The position numbers were made by a program, and so were the translations under genes. Positions 22,497-32,961 of a stretch of DNA of 64,000 nt are shown piece after piece. Below the pieces are notes generated by a model. It was not told the origin of the DNA. It saw only the letters and a program-made list of their open reading frames with translations, and did not search any database. Source of the stretch: Notolepis coatsorum (Eukaryota > Chordata > Actinopteri > Aulopiformes > Paralepididae); assembly GCA_963971535.1 (NCBI GenBank), contig OZ020589.1, positions 68,859,239-68,923,238 of the forward strand, given 5' to 3'. Position 1 is the first letter of the stretch. The number at the start of each line of letters is the position of its first letter.

Positions 22497-23420
22497 ACCT
22501 GCACGTGTAATAATAATAATAATAATAATGCATTCTATTTATAAGGCGCCTTTCAAGGCACTCAAGGTCGCCGTACAACAATTTAAAAACAGTTAAATTC
22601 TCAATCACAATCCATTAAAATAAAAATATAAAATCAGACAAAATAAAATCAGACATACGCCTGCCTAAACAGGTGGGTTTTGAGGTGGGTTTTAAATGGA
22701 ATGATGGAGTCAATGTTCCTGATGTCGGGGGGGAGGGAGTTCCAGAGGCGGGGGGCAGAGCAGCTGAAGGCTCTTGACCCCATGGTGGACAGACGGGCTG
22801 GGGGGACGGTCAGGTTGATGGAGGAGGCAGACCTGAGGGACCGGGTGGGAATGTTGATGTGAAGGAGGTCGGACAGGTATGGAGGGGCGAGGTTGTGAAT
22901 GGTCTTGAATGTATGGAGGAGGATCTTGTAATCTATGCGATGTTTAATGGGAAGCCAGTGTAGTTGGCGTAGGACGGAGGTGATGTGACTGATGACAGGG
23001 GTTCTGGTGATTATCCGGGCAGCAGCGTTCTGGACCAGTTGGAGCTTATGGAGGAGTTTGTGGGGGAGACCAAAGAGAAGGGAGTTGCAGTAATCTAAGC
23101 GGGAAGTGACGAGGGAGTCGACCAGGATTGCGGCGCTGTTGGGGGTGAGTGAAGGTGCGGAGGCGGTTGATGTTGCGAAGGTGGAAGTAGGCAGACCGGA
23201 TGATGTTATTGATGTGGGAATGGAATGATAGGGTGCTGTCGAGGACGACACCCAGACTCTTGACCTGGGGGGAAGGGGAAACCAAGGAGTTGTCTATGGT
23301 GAGGGTGAAACTGGGGTGCTTGGTGAGTGTGGACTTGGAGCCAATGAGGACTACCTCTGTTTTGTCACTGTTGAGTTTGAGGAAAGTGTACCCTATTTCA
23401 AAGACCCATATAAGCAAATG
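22497..23420 (-). mobile_element. L2-like LINE, 3' part
   Basis: Minus-strand frames 23046-23417 and 22649-23251 encode the C-terminal half of a reverse-transcriptase protein. Motifs include [63 protein letters not shown] and [20 protein letters not shown]. This string of motifs is typical of vertebrate L2-type LINEs. One frame break separates the two pieces and the 5' half with the active site is missing. The 3' end is an (ATT)n tail at 22506-22530, preceded by ggcgcc and tataaat motifs shared with the SINE at 7020. Confidence 0.85.
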
Positions 23421-23438
23421 TGTGTCTAATTGTGTCTA

Positions 23439-23544
<106 letters not shown>

Positions 23545-23560
23545 AACATACAACAGCGTG

Positions 23561-24034
23561 AAGGTGCGGCTGAGTAGCGCAGTGGAGAATGCACTCGCCT
23601 ACCACCGCAGAGACTCTGGGATTGAATCCAGCTGTCAGCGGTACCTCCGGCTTGGTCAGTCGTCCCTACTAACACAATTGGCAGTGTTAGCGGGTGGGAA
23701 GCCGGCGGGGTATGTGTCCTGGTCGTTGTAAACTACGGTTCCTACTGGTCGGTCAGGGCGCCTGTTCAGCAGGGAGGGGATCGGGGGGAAATAGCGTGAA
23801 CCTCCGCACGCGTTACATTCCCCTAGTGAGAGTCCTCGCTGTCAGATGAAAAGAAGCGTCTGGCTGACTCCGCATGTATCGGAGGAGGCATGTGGTAGTT
23901 CTACACCCTCCCTAGGCCGACAGTGGGGCAATGCATGCAACGACCAGGAAGGGAATTGGCATAACGACTAAATTGGGATGGGAGCAAAAATACAGAAAAA
24001 GTGAGAACAAAAAAATTATTTTAAAAAGATAAAA
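23561..24034 (+). mobile_element. SINE family S1, copy 4 (best head)
   Basis: Flanked by the 16-bp direct repeat aacatacaacagcgtg (23545-23560 and 24035-24050). It starts with a tRNA-like head (gtagcgcagtggag as A box, gggattgaatcc as B box), then the S1 body and an A-rich tail. This is the clearest full-length copy in plus orientation. Confidence 0.92.
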
Positions 24035-24161
24035 AACATACAACAGCGTGGACATTTTGGGACGATAGAGTGCCTTTCAATGGACAATAGGGTGGACATT
24101 TTGAGCATATTATTGTATTCTATTCACTTCCGGCATATTTTATGCCGACAGGGTAGACATG

Positions 24162-26079
24162 TTAACACATTCGTGGCCAACCATATACGTGTTTGGGAGT
24201 TGACGCTTGACGGCCAATACGTGTTAAGCTCGTTTTTGTTTTTATTCCATTCTAATATCCCGGATGTTGTCACAGAGCTGTATGTTGGCTGGAAAAGGCA
24301 TATCGGGACTCCGAAAGTGCAGTACCGGCCAAGGACGCGAGAAGGGGGGGTGCGGGAGGGGCTGCAGCACCCCCTGCTGGATGGGAGTGTAACTGCAACT
24401 GCAAGGTTGTTTTGGATTTTATTCCAAATTTGTAACCGAGGCTACTCATGTCACAGAGCGGAACAGCACTGCAGATTTACCCTACTCTTGGAATTCATTC
24501 AGATCGTCATAGGGGCGCCGTCTCGATAATGCAGTGTTATTATAACAGCGTGTAGCCGACGCATGAACCGGTTGGGATTCGAATAGACGCGGCCTGGAAG
24601 CGTCAACGCGGAACTGGAAATCCGTTGGTAAAAAAAATAGACACAGCGGCTGCGCCCTGCCTGGGAGATAGTTAACTTTTGGGACGCTGAATTCGCAGTA
24701 AAGGAATATATGAACAAGCCAGCAGAACTATCCGAGCCCGAGCGTGATTGAAGACCTTTTGCATGCCGGCGATCATGTATGCGGGGAACGAATTGCAGAG
24801 GGAGGGCGCAACACGCAACAGCCATGTGGGGTAAGCTGGGCTGTGATGTGTGCATCAGAACAGTTACTTGTCTCGCACCGTCGCACGCTCAGAGCGCGGA
24901 GTTGGGCAGCGGTTTTGATTGAAAAGTTTGATTGAAAAGTTTATTAACAGATTGCAGAATGGGTACAGTACAGTACAGCTCAATACATACAATTGTTAAG
25001 GGGATGCAGACCAGAGAAAGACTTTCGTCTTGTTTACATCAGGGTCCCCCATTTTCAATTCATCATACTAGTATCCTCTAGTGAATGAGAGTGTTGGTTA
25101 TGATGTGACAGACAGTGGAGCTGTTTGCAGATAGCGAGCATTTTGACGTGTTGCATGGTGGCGATGTCTCGCAGACAATACAACTACAAGTATAATTATA
25201 TAATATATATATTTTATATAAAAAAAAATAATTATAATTTTTTTTTTAATCAAAAACGATCGATATCTCAGCACCCCCACTCCCCGCGGACTTCTCGCGT
25301 CCCTGGTACCGGCCAGATCCTGGTATTGGCGCTGTCTCGAGAATGCAGTTTCCCCTGTTGCAGACCAGGTGTCACTTTTTTTTCGCTCCGGGTTAGCTTT
25401 TCTGTTAGCCTAAAGATATGGCTTCACCAGATCACCTGGAATACTTTTTGCGACGCCGAATTCAGTATGCAGTAAAGGAATATAGCATCAGCCAATGGAC
25501 ATATCGATCTACCAGATGGCGATCAAATAACTGGGAAATTATTTTTGGAATCCAACCGGCCACAGGTAAGAGCGATTTGACGTCAATTTCAGTCTGATCG
25601 GGCCTTGTTCTCATAGCCATCCACCCGGTCAGCGTATGATGTTGCAATAACAAATGCCGTTATTGGTAATCAATAATCAGAAACGTCTTCCCCCGCCCTT
25701 TCATGCATGGTGGAACACAATACCGATCATATGCATTTAGATTTTTAATTCTAGCTTGTGTAGGGCCGAAACGCCAATCGATTTAATTAGCTTAGCGCCC
25801 TATAGCTTTGCAGGAATTACCCCAGACCATTGCGGTATATAGTTTATATTCACGACGCTATAAAACTGGAACGTATTGATGAAAAAAATAATTCTTTATG
25901 GCATATTGAAGGGAAGGTTTATACTGTCAATTGACAATGACAATGGACACATAGCAATAATATAAAATATAGATTTAGCTCTACAAACAACCTCACGCAC
26001 AGTGAAAACTTGTAAAAACTTGAAAAGATGGCCTCATAGAGTGGGATTAGACGGGCCCCAATAGCCCTGAATGTGTTAA
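24162..26079. mobile_element. Piggybac-like non-autonomous element with nested LINE tail
   Basis: Both ends sit on TTAA (24162-24165 and 26076-26079). The termini ttaacacattc and gaatgtgttaa are exact inverted copies over 11 bp. Subterminal sequence (tataaaac near the right end, gatgaaaaaa) resembles that of the element at 8239-9075. Two internal segments, about 24508-24730 and about 25320-25500, resemble each other, so part of the element is duplicated. A LINE A tail (24914-25066) is inserted. No transposase frame is left. Confidence 0.6.
24914..25066 (-). mobile_element. LINE family A 3' end
   Basis: This is the reverse complement of the family A terminus (gattgcagaatgggtacagt, ggggatgcagaccagagaaa). 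The (CAAT)n tail is at the left. It is inserted in the TTAA-ended element. Confidence 0.82.
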
Positions 26080-26384
26080 GCTTGGGCAGATCAAGTAAGA
26101 AAACGTATACAAAGAAAATAATACATTTAAATTTCTTTTCACATTTTCAAATTTCAGAAAACTGTTGCTCTGATGTTGTGATGAGTGGAGAAAAGAATTT
26201 AAAAAATAATATGATTTTTATTACCAAATGATCAATACACTTAAGTTGAGTATGAGTAACAAAATGATAATATGAAAGCAAACATTTTAAGGAACACACC
26301 AACATTATGGGAAATTTGATTATCATCTTCTCCAGAGTGAGACAAGAATATAATTATTCCTATTTTAGTCCTATTGACTACCTA
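26080..26384. other. No gene recognised
   Basis: AT-rich sequence with no recognisable repeat. Confidence 0.5.
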
Positions 26385-26515
26385 AATGTTTATTGTTGTT
26401 CAATGTGAGTGATCTGTAGTACCGAATTTCCCTTAGGATTATTAAAGGATTTCTATTCTATTCTATTCTAATCTATTCTATTCTACTCTATTCTATTCTA
26501 TTCTATTATATACAG
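26385..26515 (+). mobile_element. Tail of another LINE with (TTCTA)n
   Basis: The segment gaatttcccttaggattatt followed by about twelve ttcta units is the usual 3' end of a fish LINE. No body is attached, so the family is not named. Confidence 0.6.
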
Positions 26516-26584
26516 TACCAGTTTCCTCTCTGCACTCAGTAAAGCTATCCACGACCCTAGCTTAGAGTCAAAACCCTAAATTCC

Positions 26585-27679
26585 GTGACCATCCTCTGGC
26601 AGACATGTTCTGATGAAGCAATTGGTTTTGATAGCCTATCAGTGAGCTGGATGCAATCCTACCTGGAGGGGAGAGAACAGATGGTAGAGGTAAACGGTAC
26701 TCTATCCCCCCCCCTCACAGTGAGCTGTGGTGTTCCACAAGGAAGCATACTAGGACCGCTACTCTTCCTAATTTATGCAAATGACATGTCGTCAGCCTGT
26801 GACTGCAACTTGTTCCTGTTTGCGGACGACTCAGCCCTGCTGGTCTCTGACAAGAACAAATTGCAGGTTGAAAAAACCCTCAGCACGGAACTAGGCAAAA
26901 TCTGCATATGGCTCGCTGATAACAAACTATCATTACACATGGGCAAAACAGAGTCCATTCTCTTCGGTTCAAATAACAAACTCAGCAAGACCGACGGATT
27001 CTCAGTTACAGTGGGTGACAATATTGTCACAAGGAAAGACGAAATTACCTACCTGGGTTCCATCCTAGAGGCAAATCTTTCCTGTGACAAAATGGCATCC
27101 AATGTAATAAAAAAAGTCAACCAACGAACTAGATTCTTGTACCGGATCTCCTCTCTGGTAAACAAGAATACCCTGAAGACTCTGGCAGGAGCACTCATTC
27201 AAGGGTACTATGACTATGCGTGCACCTCATGGTACCAAAGCACCTCAAAGGCGCTTAAAACAAAATTACAAACATCACAAAACAAACTGGTCAGACTACT
27301 ACTTGACCTGAACCCCAGAACCCACCTCACCCCTGCCCACTTTGCCAACCTAGGATGGCTTAGAGTAGACGACAGAGTACAGCAACTTGCAATGGGCCTG
27401 GTCTACAAGATACACTATACGACCGGGGTGCCCATGTACATGTCAAAATACTTCCCAAAGGTCAGTGAATACCACAACCACTACACCAGAGGAAGCTCAA
27501 CAAATCATGTTAAACCCAGATTCGGCTCAAACAAGGGACTAAACACGTTTCGCAATTATGCCACAACAATGTGGAACGCCCTACCCAAAGCTGTAAAGGA
27601 ATGTGAATCCCTGCCCACATTCAAAACCGCCCTTAAAGAGCACCTACGGGAGGCTGCAATTCGAAACTGGCCACCGTAA
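26585..27679 (+). CDS. LINE A reverse transcriptase, C-terminal 364 residues
   Basis: This is an uninterrupted frame inside a truncated LINE, so it is a fragment of a larger protein and the first ATG is not the native start. Near residues 48-68 lies GVPQGSILGPLLFLIYAND and near 78 FADDSALL, the reverse-transcriptase active-site box with both Asp present. VTRKDEITYLGSILEANLSC (about 148-167) is followed by a connecting region, and the C-terminus carries TRGSSTNHVKPRFGSNKG and MWNALPKAVKECESLPTFK. The absence of stops over 1.1 kb suggests recent insertion. The N-terminal endonuclease and fingers are missing, so it should be inactive alone. Confidence 0.85.
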   Translation: MTILWQTCSDEAIGFDSLSVSWMQSYLEGREQMVEVNGTLSPPLTVSCGVPQGSILGPLLFLIYANDMSSACDCNLFLFADDSALLVSDKNKLQVEKTLSTELGKICIWLADNKLSLHMGKTESILFGSNNKLSKTDGFSVTVGDNIVTRKDEITYLGSILEANLSCDKMASNVIKKVNQRTRFLYRISSLVNKNTLKTLAGALIQGYYDYACTSWYQSTSKALKTKLQTSQNKLVRLLLDLNPRTHLTPAHFANLGWLRVDDRVQQLAMGLVYKIHYTTGVPMYMSKYFPKVSEYHNHYTRGSSTNHVKPRFGSNKGLNTFRNYATTMWNALPKAVKECESLPTFKTALKEHLREAAIRNWPP

Positions 27680-28104
27680 ATGCCCAAAACCCCCACCACC
27701 TCCTAATAGACAGTCTCCTCCCCACCGCATGTATATATTCCCTCCCCGCCGTATGTATATTTCCCTCCCTCCCACCCACCCACCCCCTCCTAATGTACAG
27801 TCCCCTCCCCATCATATGTATATACTCTGTCAGGATCTAGGGGTAACAGTACTGTATATTTGAATACCGCCTATGTCACAAATGTATCAGTACTAAATAC
27901 CTATATGTCCCTATGCCATAAATGTCATGTATGTTGTGTATGTCATAAATGTCTATATGAATTGAAAATGGGGGACCCTGATGGAAACAAGACAAACGTC
28001 TTTCTCAGGTCTGCATCCCCTTAACAATTGTATGTATTGAGCTGTACTGTATTGTACCCATTCTGCAATCTGTTAAATAAAGTTTTCATTCATTCATTCA
28101 TTCA
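26600..28104 (+). mobile_element. LINE family A, longest copy
   Basis: 5'-truncated non-LTR retrotransposon. It has half of the reverse-transcriptase domain, the C-terminal region, an untranslated region of about 400 bp and an (ATTC)n tail. It is the reference for eleven other family A pieces in this window. The protein resembles Rex1/Crack/Daphne-type reverse transcriptases to my eye, but the clade is not settled. No endonuclease remains. Confidence 0.88.
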
Positions 28105-28119
28105 TGATTTTTTTCAATT

Positions 28120-28437
28120 CTGGGGACTATTTAGAGAAAAGTTTGCCCCCATGTCCCTCCAAAAAAGACATGTATATTTTTTTTATAGGGCTAAATACAA
28201 AATATCACCTGGCGGCCATCTTGAAAATGTAACTTTTGAACTAAACCACCTAGAATCATACATGATGACACTTTTTCATATAAATCAAGCATGAGGATTC
28301 AGATTCTGACATAACTTTTATGTTTTGACATCATTATGACACAGAAATCCAAGATGGCCGCTGTCTGGCCTTCAGATTTAGTGAATTAGCTCCCTAGTGT
28401 GACTATTTGGAAAACAATCCAAATCGTTGTCATTCAT
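28120..28437 (+). repeat. Dispersed repeat, possibly a MITE
   Basis: Positions 28317-28437 recur inverted at 44644-44764 with few differences. Internal inverted motifs ggcggccatcttg (about 28211) and ccaagatggccgct (about 28350) face each other. No target duplication was found. Confidence 0.6.
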
Positions 28438-28559
28438 AATCAATAATCAATCATCAAATAATCATACACACATATATATGTTTGTAAAGCCCAACTTGTT
28501 CTCTTCAATTTGGTATTAAAATGTTTGATTTGTCACATAATATGAACCCACAACACATT

Positions 28560-28979
28560 TTGGTATCGAGCCCAGCTCTCGGCGTTGCTACCGGCTTGGC
28601 CGGCCTAACACAATTGGGCAGTGTTAGAGGGTGGGAAAGCCGGTGGGTGGGGATTGGACGTTGTGGACAGCGACTCCTACAGGTCGGTTGGTGCGCCTGT
28701 ACAGCAGAATCAGGAAGTATCGGGGGCAGCGTGAGCCTCCCATGCGTTACTCCTCGCCACTGAGAGATCGCGCTGTTCAGGTGAAAAGATGCGACAGCTG
28801 CCTCCTCGTGTACCGGAGGGGACACGTGATGCAAGGCTTGGTCCTCACTGCAGCCGACCAGTGGGAGGCATAGTCTAGCAACGTTTGAGACAGGGGAGGG
28901 GAGAATTGGAAATACGAAATTGGGATGGGAGAAAAATAAAAAATGGGAGAAAAAGTGGATAAAAATAAAAACATTGTAC
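28560..28979 (+). mobile_element. SINE family S1, copy 5 (head-truncated)
   Basis: It begins at a B-box-like tatcgagccc, continues with the S1 body (gtggacagcgactcctacag) and ends in A-rich sequence. The A box is missing. No clear flanking repeat. It lies just beyond the last codon of the broken gene ending at 28991. Confidence 0.82.
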
Positions 28980-28990
28980 ATGGGCAATTA

Positions 28991-30887
28991 TCACTCTGAT
29001 AATTCTGCCTCACTACATTCTGAATCATCAGATTCAGTTTCCTTCCCCTCATTCAGATTCCTGCTAATTACTAGATCATCTCCTTCTTCATCATCGTCAC
29101 TCTCATCTTCTTTGCTCTCTTCAGCTGTGAAGCAGTGCAGTTGTACAATACAGTCTGTCATCATTTCCTCAGTCACCAGGCCACGGCACAAGACTGTCTC
29201 CTTCTTTCTCTTGATGCAGAGCATACCTGGCAGCTGCTGGGAGATGACTGCTGCTGCTACATAGGCATGTGTCAGCTACATCCATTACAACAGGGCCACT
29301 CTAGCTTGACTCTTGTAGAACAGCATATGCACTGCAGAGAAGAGGATGGTGTCAGCCTCAGACTGCTCAAAGCTGTAGTCGGGCATTGCTTCCCCAGTGG
29401 ACAGGTTGGTGCAGTGGCAGCCAACAGAGTAGATGATCTCTGCATCTACATTTTGTGCAATGGAAGTTAGGTAGCTGCATATTAGTGTGTGCAGCCGGCC
29501 CTTGTTGCTGGTACTACACAGGAGCATTTTGAACTCCCTGGAGGAAGGAAAGGGGTCGCCCAATTTCATGTAGGTGTTGGGGACATGTGCCTTGCCCTGG
29601 GTCCGCAGGTCTCTTTCATCATCTTTAGTGGAGTATGCTGCATTGTATGGATCATTCACACAGATGATACGGGTAGCATTATTATGATGGGCTAAGATGA
29701 TGGATGACAGCTTGTGCATGTAGCCCGACCATTTGTATGGTGTGCCATCTTGGGTCTGCCGATCTTCTGCAGATGGAGTTGCCAGATCATTCCCATGTCG
29801 ATGAGAGCGATGTAGGGTTCTTGCAGATCTACAGATTGGAGAGAAAGATTCTGGATCAGCTTGCTCTTCCCCGTCTTCCTGTATGTGCCATTATAATTTA
29901 ATAAGGCCACACTCGTCAACAACACGGTGTTCCAGCAACTCGGTAAGGTTGACAAGTTGACTCCCCTCAACCAGGTCGATCACTGCTTTGAGAGCATTCC
30001 GCTCCATCTCAGCAGCTCTTGCTTTTAGTTCCCCCCTGGGCTTCTCTGTGCATAGCTCCTTGGCAAATGTCAGGCGTTTGCTCAGAGGGACGGGTGCATG
30101 TAGGGTTATATTTTTATTGAACACCCGGTTTTGCAAGAAGCTGTTCAACTTGTCCTCTCCAGCAGCATGGGCTGTGTGGAAGTCCTCAATGAGCTCATTA
30201 GAGGCCGGCATGGCTGACTGTAGGGTGCGGAGAGTGGGTGAGGCGGGGTCAAACGGGAAGGAGTCAAACTCCTGCATGCATGCAATTAGGTCTTGCACAC
30301 ACTGTTCATCTTCTCGCATCCTTTTTGGGCCACATTCCTTGTGGTCCTTGTGTGCTGCCCGGATCTGGGCAACATTGTTCACATTTCTGGAGTGCACCAG
30401 CAGCTGCTTCTCATTCTTGAGGATGGATAGCCAGCCAGACTTAATTTTGCTACCCTTATTCATTGTACACTCAATCCATATGTCCCAGGCCATGTTGGAG
30501 TAGGGGTTGCCTGTGATAGTCTGAGCAAAGTCAGTACAGAGGAATGTGACCTCTTCTTCGGGGAGAGTTGTCAGCATGGCCCAGAATTCAGGCAGCCACC
30601 TCCCATACCTAGATAGATAGATCTAGCTTGTCCATGACATCATTCACAACAGACTTGTTGGGTGGTTGATTATAAGACATATGAAAATAAGCCTTGCTCT
30701 TCCCCTGCTCAGTATTCAGGTTAGCGTGGAACCCACCATAAGAAGGGATAGTTTGCTCAACAGCATCAGGGCGATCACCATTTGTGTCTGCACGAGCAAG
30801 GGTGTGAATGATGCTCCGCTTCCCTGAGGCTCTGTGCTTGATGAGAAGGTTGCAGGCTTAAGACGGATGGGAGGCTCGCCACGCTTG
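28991..30887 (-). pseudogene. C-terminal segment with PIN-like motifs
   Basis: Beyond the LINE the gene resumes with KRGEPPIRLKP, RSIIHTLARADTNGDRPDAV, and KAYFHMSYNQPPNKSVVNDV. The 228-residue frame 29891-30577 has helical character (RYGRWLPEFWAML just upstream, then LPEEEVTFLCTDFAQTITGN). Around 29.7-29.9 kb comes TGKSKLIQNL, then YIALIDMGMIWQLA. FEQSEADTILFSAVHMLFYK follows at about 29.3 kb. The acidic D and EADT residues are spaced as in PIN/FEN-like nucleases. It ends with KETVLCRGLVTEEM, IVQLHCFTA and an acidic tail (SDDDEEGDD). Several frame shifts are present. The nuclease call is inference from motifs. Confidence 0.6.
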
Positions 30888-31305
30888 ATCAAGTCAAGTC
30901 AAGAGTTTTATTTGTCACGGCATACAAGTATACAATGAAATGCGGGTGGTCTTGCCTGCAACGATGTGCAATACAGTGGTACAACATATAATAGAATCCA
31001 ATAAAAAAAAACATTGTGCAATAAACAGGTAACAGGTAACATGGTGGGACATCTCGGTATCTGTACATAGTTATTTACAGAGCATATAGGACATGCTGGG
31101 TCCTTTGGTAGTGCAATACACTGTTACTGTTGTTATACTATTTCTAAAGTGACCTTTCCTTTTTGGCCATAAGTGTGGGCGTGTGCGGCATGAGTGTGTG
31201 CCTTCTCATGTTAAAGTGGCTGCTAGTGTGTGAGCGTGCACAGCGTGCGTGTCGTGTGTGTGCTCATGTGTGCTTGTGTGTGAGAAGTTCAGTGTTCTGT
31301 GGCAC

Positions 31306-32790
31306 TCAGTGCTCATTGTTCAAGGCTCTGATGGCCTGGGGGAAGAAGCTGAGCCGAAGCCTCTCTGTCCTAGTAGCTGGGGTTCGCAGGCGTCTGCCTG
31401 ACCTCAGCAGCTGGAACAGGCTGTTATTGGGGTGGTGGGGGTCTTTCATTATTCTGCAGGCTCTGGATTTGCACCTCTTGTTGTATAGAACCTGCAGGGG
31501 ACGTAGTGCAATACCCGTGGTACGCTCGGCTGAGCGCACCACTCTCTGTAGGGCCTTCTTGTCCTGTGCCGTGCTGTTTCCATACCAGGCAGTGATGTTT
31601 CCAGTCAAGATGCTCTCTACAGCTCCGGAGTAGAAGGACTTGAGTATCTTCCCCGATACTCTGAACTTCCTTAACTGTCTCAGGTGGTAGAGGCACTGCT
31701 TCGCCTTTTTTACGACTGTGTCTATGTGTGTTGACCATGTCAGATCCTCTGAGATGTGGACCCCCAGGTACTTAAAGCTGCTCACCCTGTCCACGGTAGC
31801 CCCGTTTATCAGTGGTGTGTGTGTCTCCTGCTGTCCTCTCCTATAATCCACGATCAGCTCCTTGGTTTTACCAATGTTTAGGAGCAGGCTGTTGTCCTGG
31901 CACCAGCGTTCCAGTACCTCAACCTCCTCCCGGTAGGCCTTCTCGTCATTGTCCGAGATCAGCCCCACCACCACTGTGTTGTCCGCAAACTTCACTATGG
32001 AGTTGGAGCTGAACTTGGCCACACAGTACAGCAGGGGGCTCAGAACACAGCCCTGGGGGGACCCGATGCTCAGGGTGATGGTGTTGGAGGTCTGACCCCC
32101 CACCCTGACCGCCTGGGGTCTTTCACTCAGAAAGTCCAGTACCCAGGCGCTCAGGGCGGAGCTCAGCTCGATCAGCTTGTCCACCAGTCTGGTGGGGACT
32201 ATGGTGTTGAACGCTGAGCTGTAGTCAATGAACAACAGTCTCACATAGCCCCCCTTCTGACGGTCAAGGTGAGAGAGGGTGCTGTGCAGTACCTGGGAGA
32301 CCACGTCGTCAGTGGACCTGTTTGTCCTGTATGCAAATTGCATAGGGTCCATATCACTGGGGAGGGAGGCACAAATGTGGTCCTTGACCAGCCTCTCGAA
32401 ACATTTCATGACCACAGAGGTGAGTGCCACCGGTCTGTAGTCATTGAGACATGTTGGGGAGGGTTTCTTCGGTACAGGGATGATGGTAGACATCTTGAAG
32501 CAGGCAGGGACCACTGACTCCGCCAGGGATTGATTAAATATGGCGGTGAACACCGGGGCTAGCTGGTTGGCACAGGACTTAAGTATGCGTCCTGTTATAC
32601 CATCTGGGCCAGCAGCCTTCCTGGTGTTCACCTGCATAAATGCTCTTCTCACACTGTGTTCCGACAACGAGAGAGCGCCCCCCCCCCCCCCCCCCCCCCC
32701 GCGGTTGCCCCCCCCCCCCCCCCTCCACAACAGCCGGCGCGCCAGTGATGTCACTAGCCGGTGAGCTAGCGTCGCCACTGTTTGCACCAA
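31306..32790 (-). CDS. LINE B reverse transcriptase
   Basis: 494-residue frame. Motifs in order: RKAAGPDGITGRILKSCA, IIPVPKKPSPTCLNDYRPVA, QFAYRTNRSTDDVV, LLFIDYSSAFNTIVP, IGSPQGCVLSPLLY, then KFADNTVVVGL. The catalytic box normally reads FADD; here the second Asp is Asn and several residues before it seem missing, so the enzyme is probably inactive. The C-terminus has LVDKL, SFKYLGVHISEDLTWSTHID and SAERTTGIALRPLQVLYNKR. The N-terminal Gly-rich stretch comes from two C-runs (32678-32700 and 32708-32723). The start is arbitrary because the frame is interrupted upstream. Confidence 0.85.
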   Translation of the reverse strand: MVQTVATLAHRLVTSLARRLLWRGGGGGNRGGGGGGGGALSLSEHSVRRAFMQVNTRKAAGPDGITGRILKSCANQLAPVFTAIFNQSLAESVVPACFKMSTIIPVPKKPSPTCLNDYRPVALTSVVMKCFERLVKDHICASLPSDMDPMQFAYRTNRSTDDVVSQVLHSTLSHLDRQKGGYVRLLFIDYSSAFNTIVPTRLVDKLIELSSALSAWVLDFLSERPQAVRVGGQTSNTITLSIGSPQGCVLSPLLYCVAKFSSNSIVKFADNTVVVGLISDNDEKAYREEVEVLERWCQDNSLLLNIGKTKELIVDYRRGQQETHTPLINGATVDRVSSFKYLGVHISEDLTWSTHIDTVVKKAKQCLYHLRQLRKFRVSGKILKSFYSGAVESILTGNITAWYGNSTAQDKKALQRVVRSAERTTGIALRPLQVLYNKRCKSRACRIMKDPHHPNNSLFQLLRSGRRLRTPATRTERLRLSFFPQAIRALNNEH

Positions 32791-32961
32791 ACCATGCGTA
32801 GAAGGAGTTGAGTTTGTCCGCGAGAGAGGCGTCGTCGCTCCCCATTGAGGGGGCGCTGACTTTGTAGTCAGTTATTGTCTTCAGTCCCCGCCATAAGCCT
32901 CTTGTGTCGTTTTGTGCCATTTGTGTCTCCAGTTTATCAGCATATGTCCGTTTTGCAAGTT

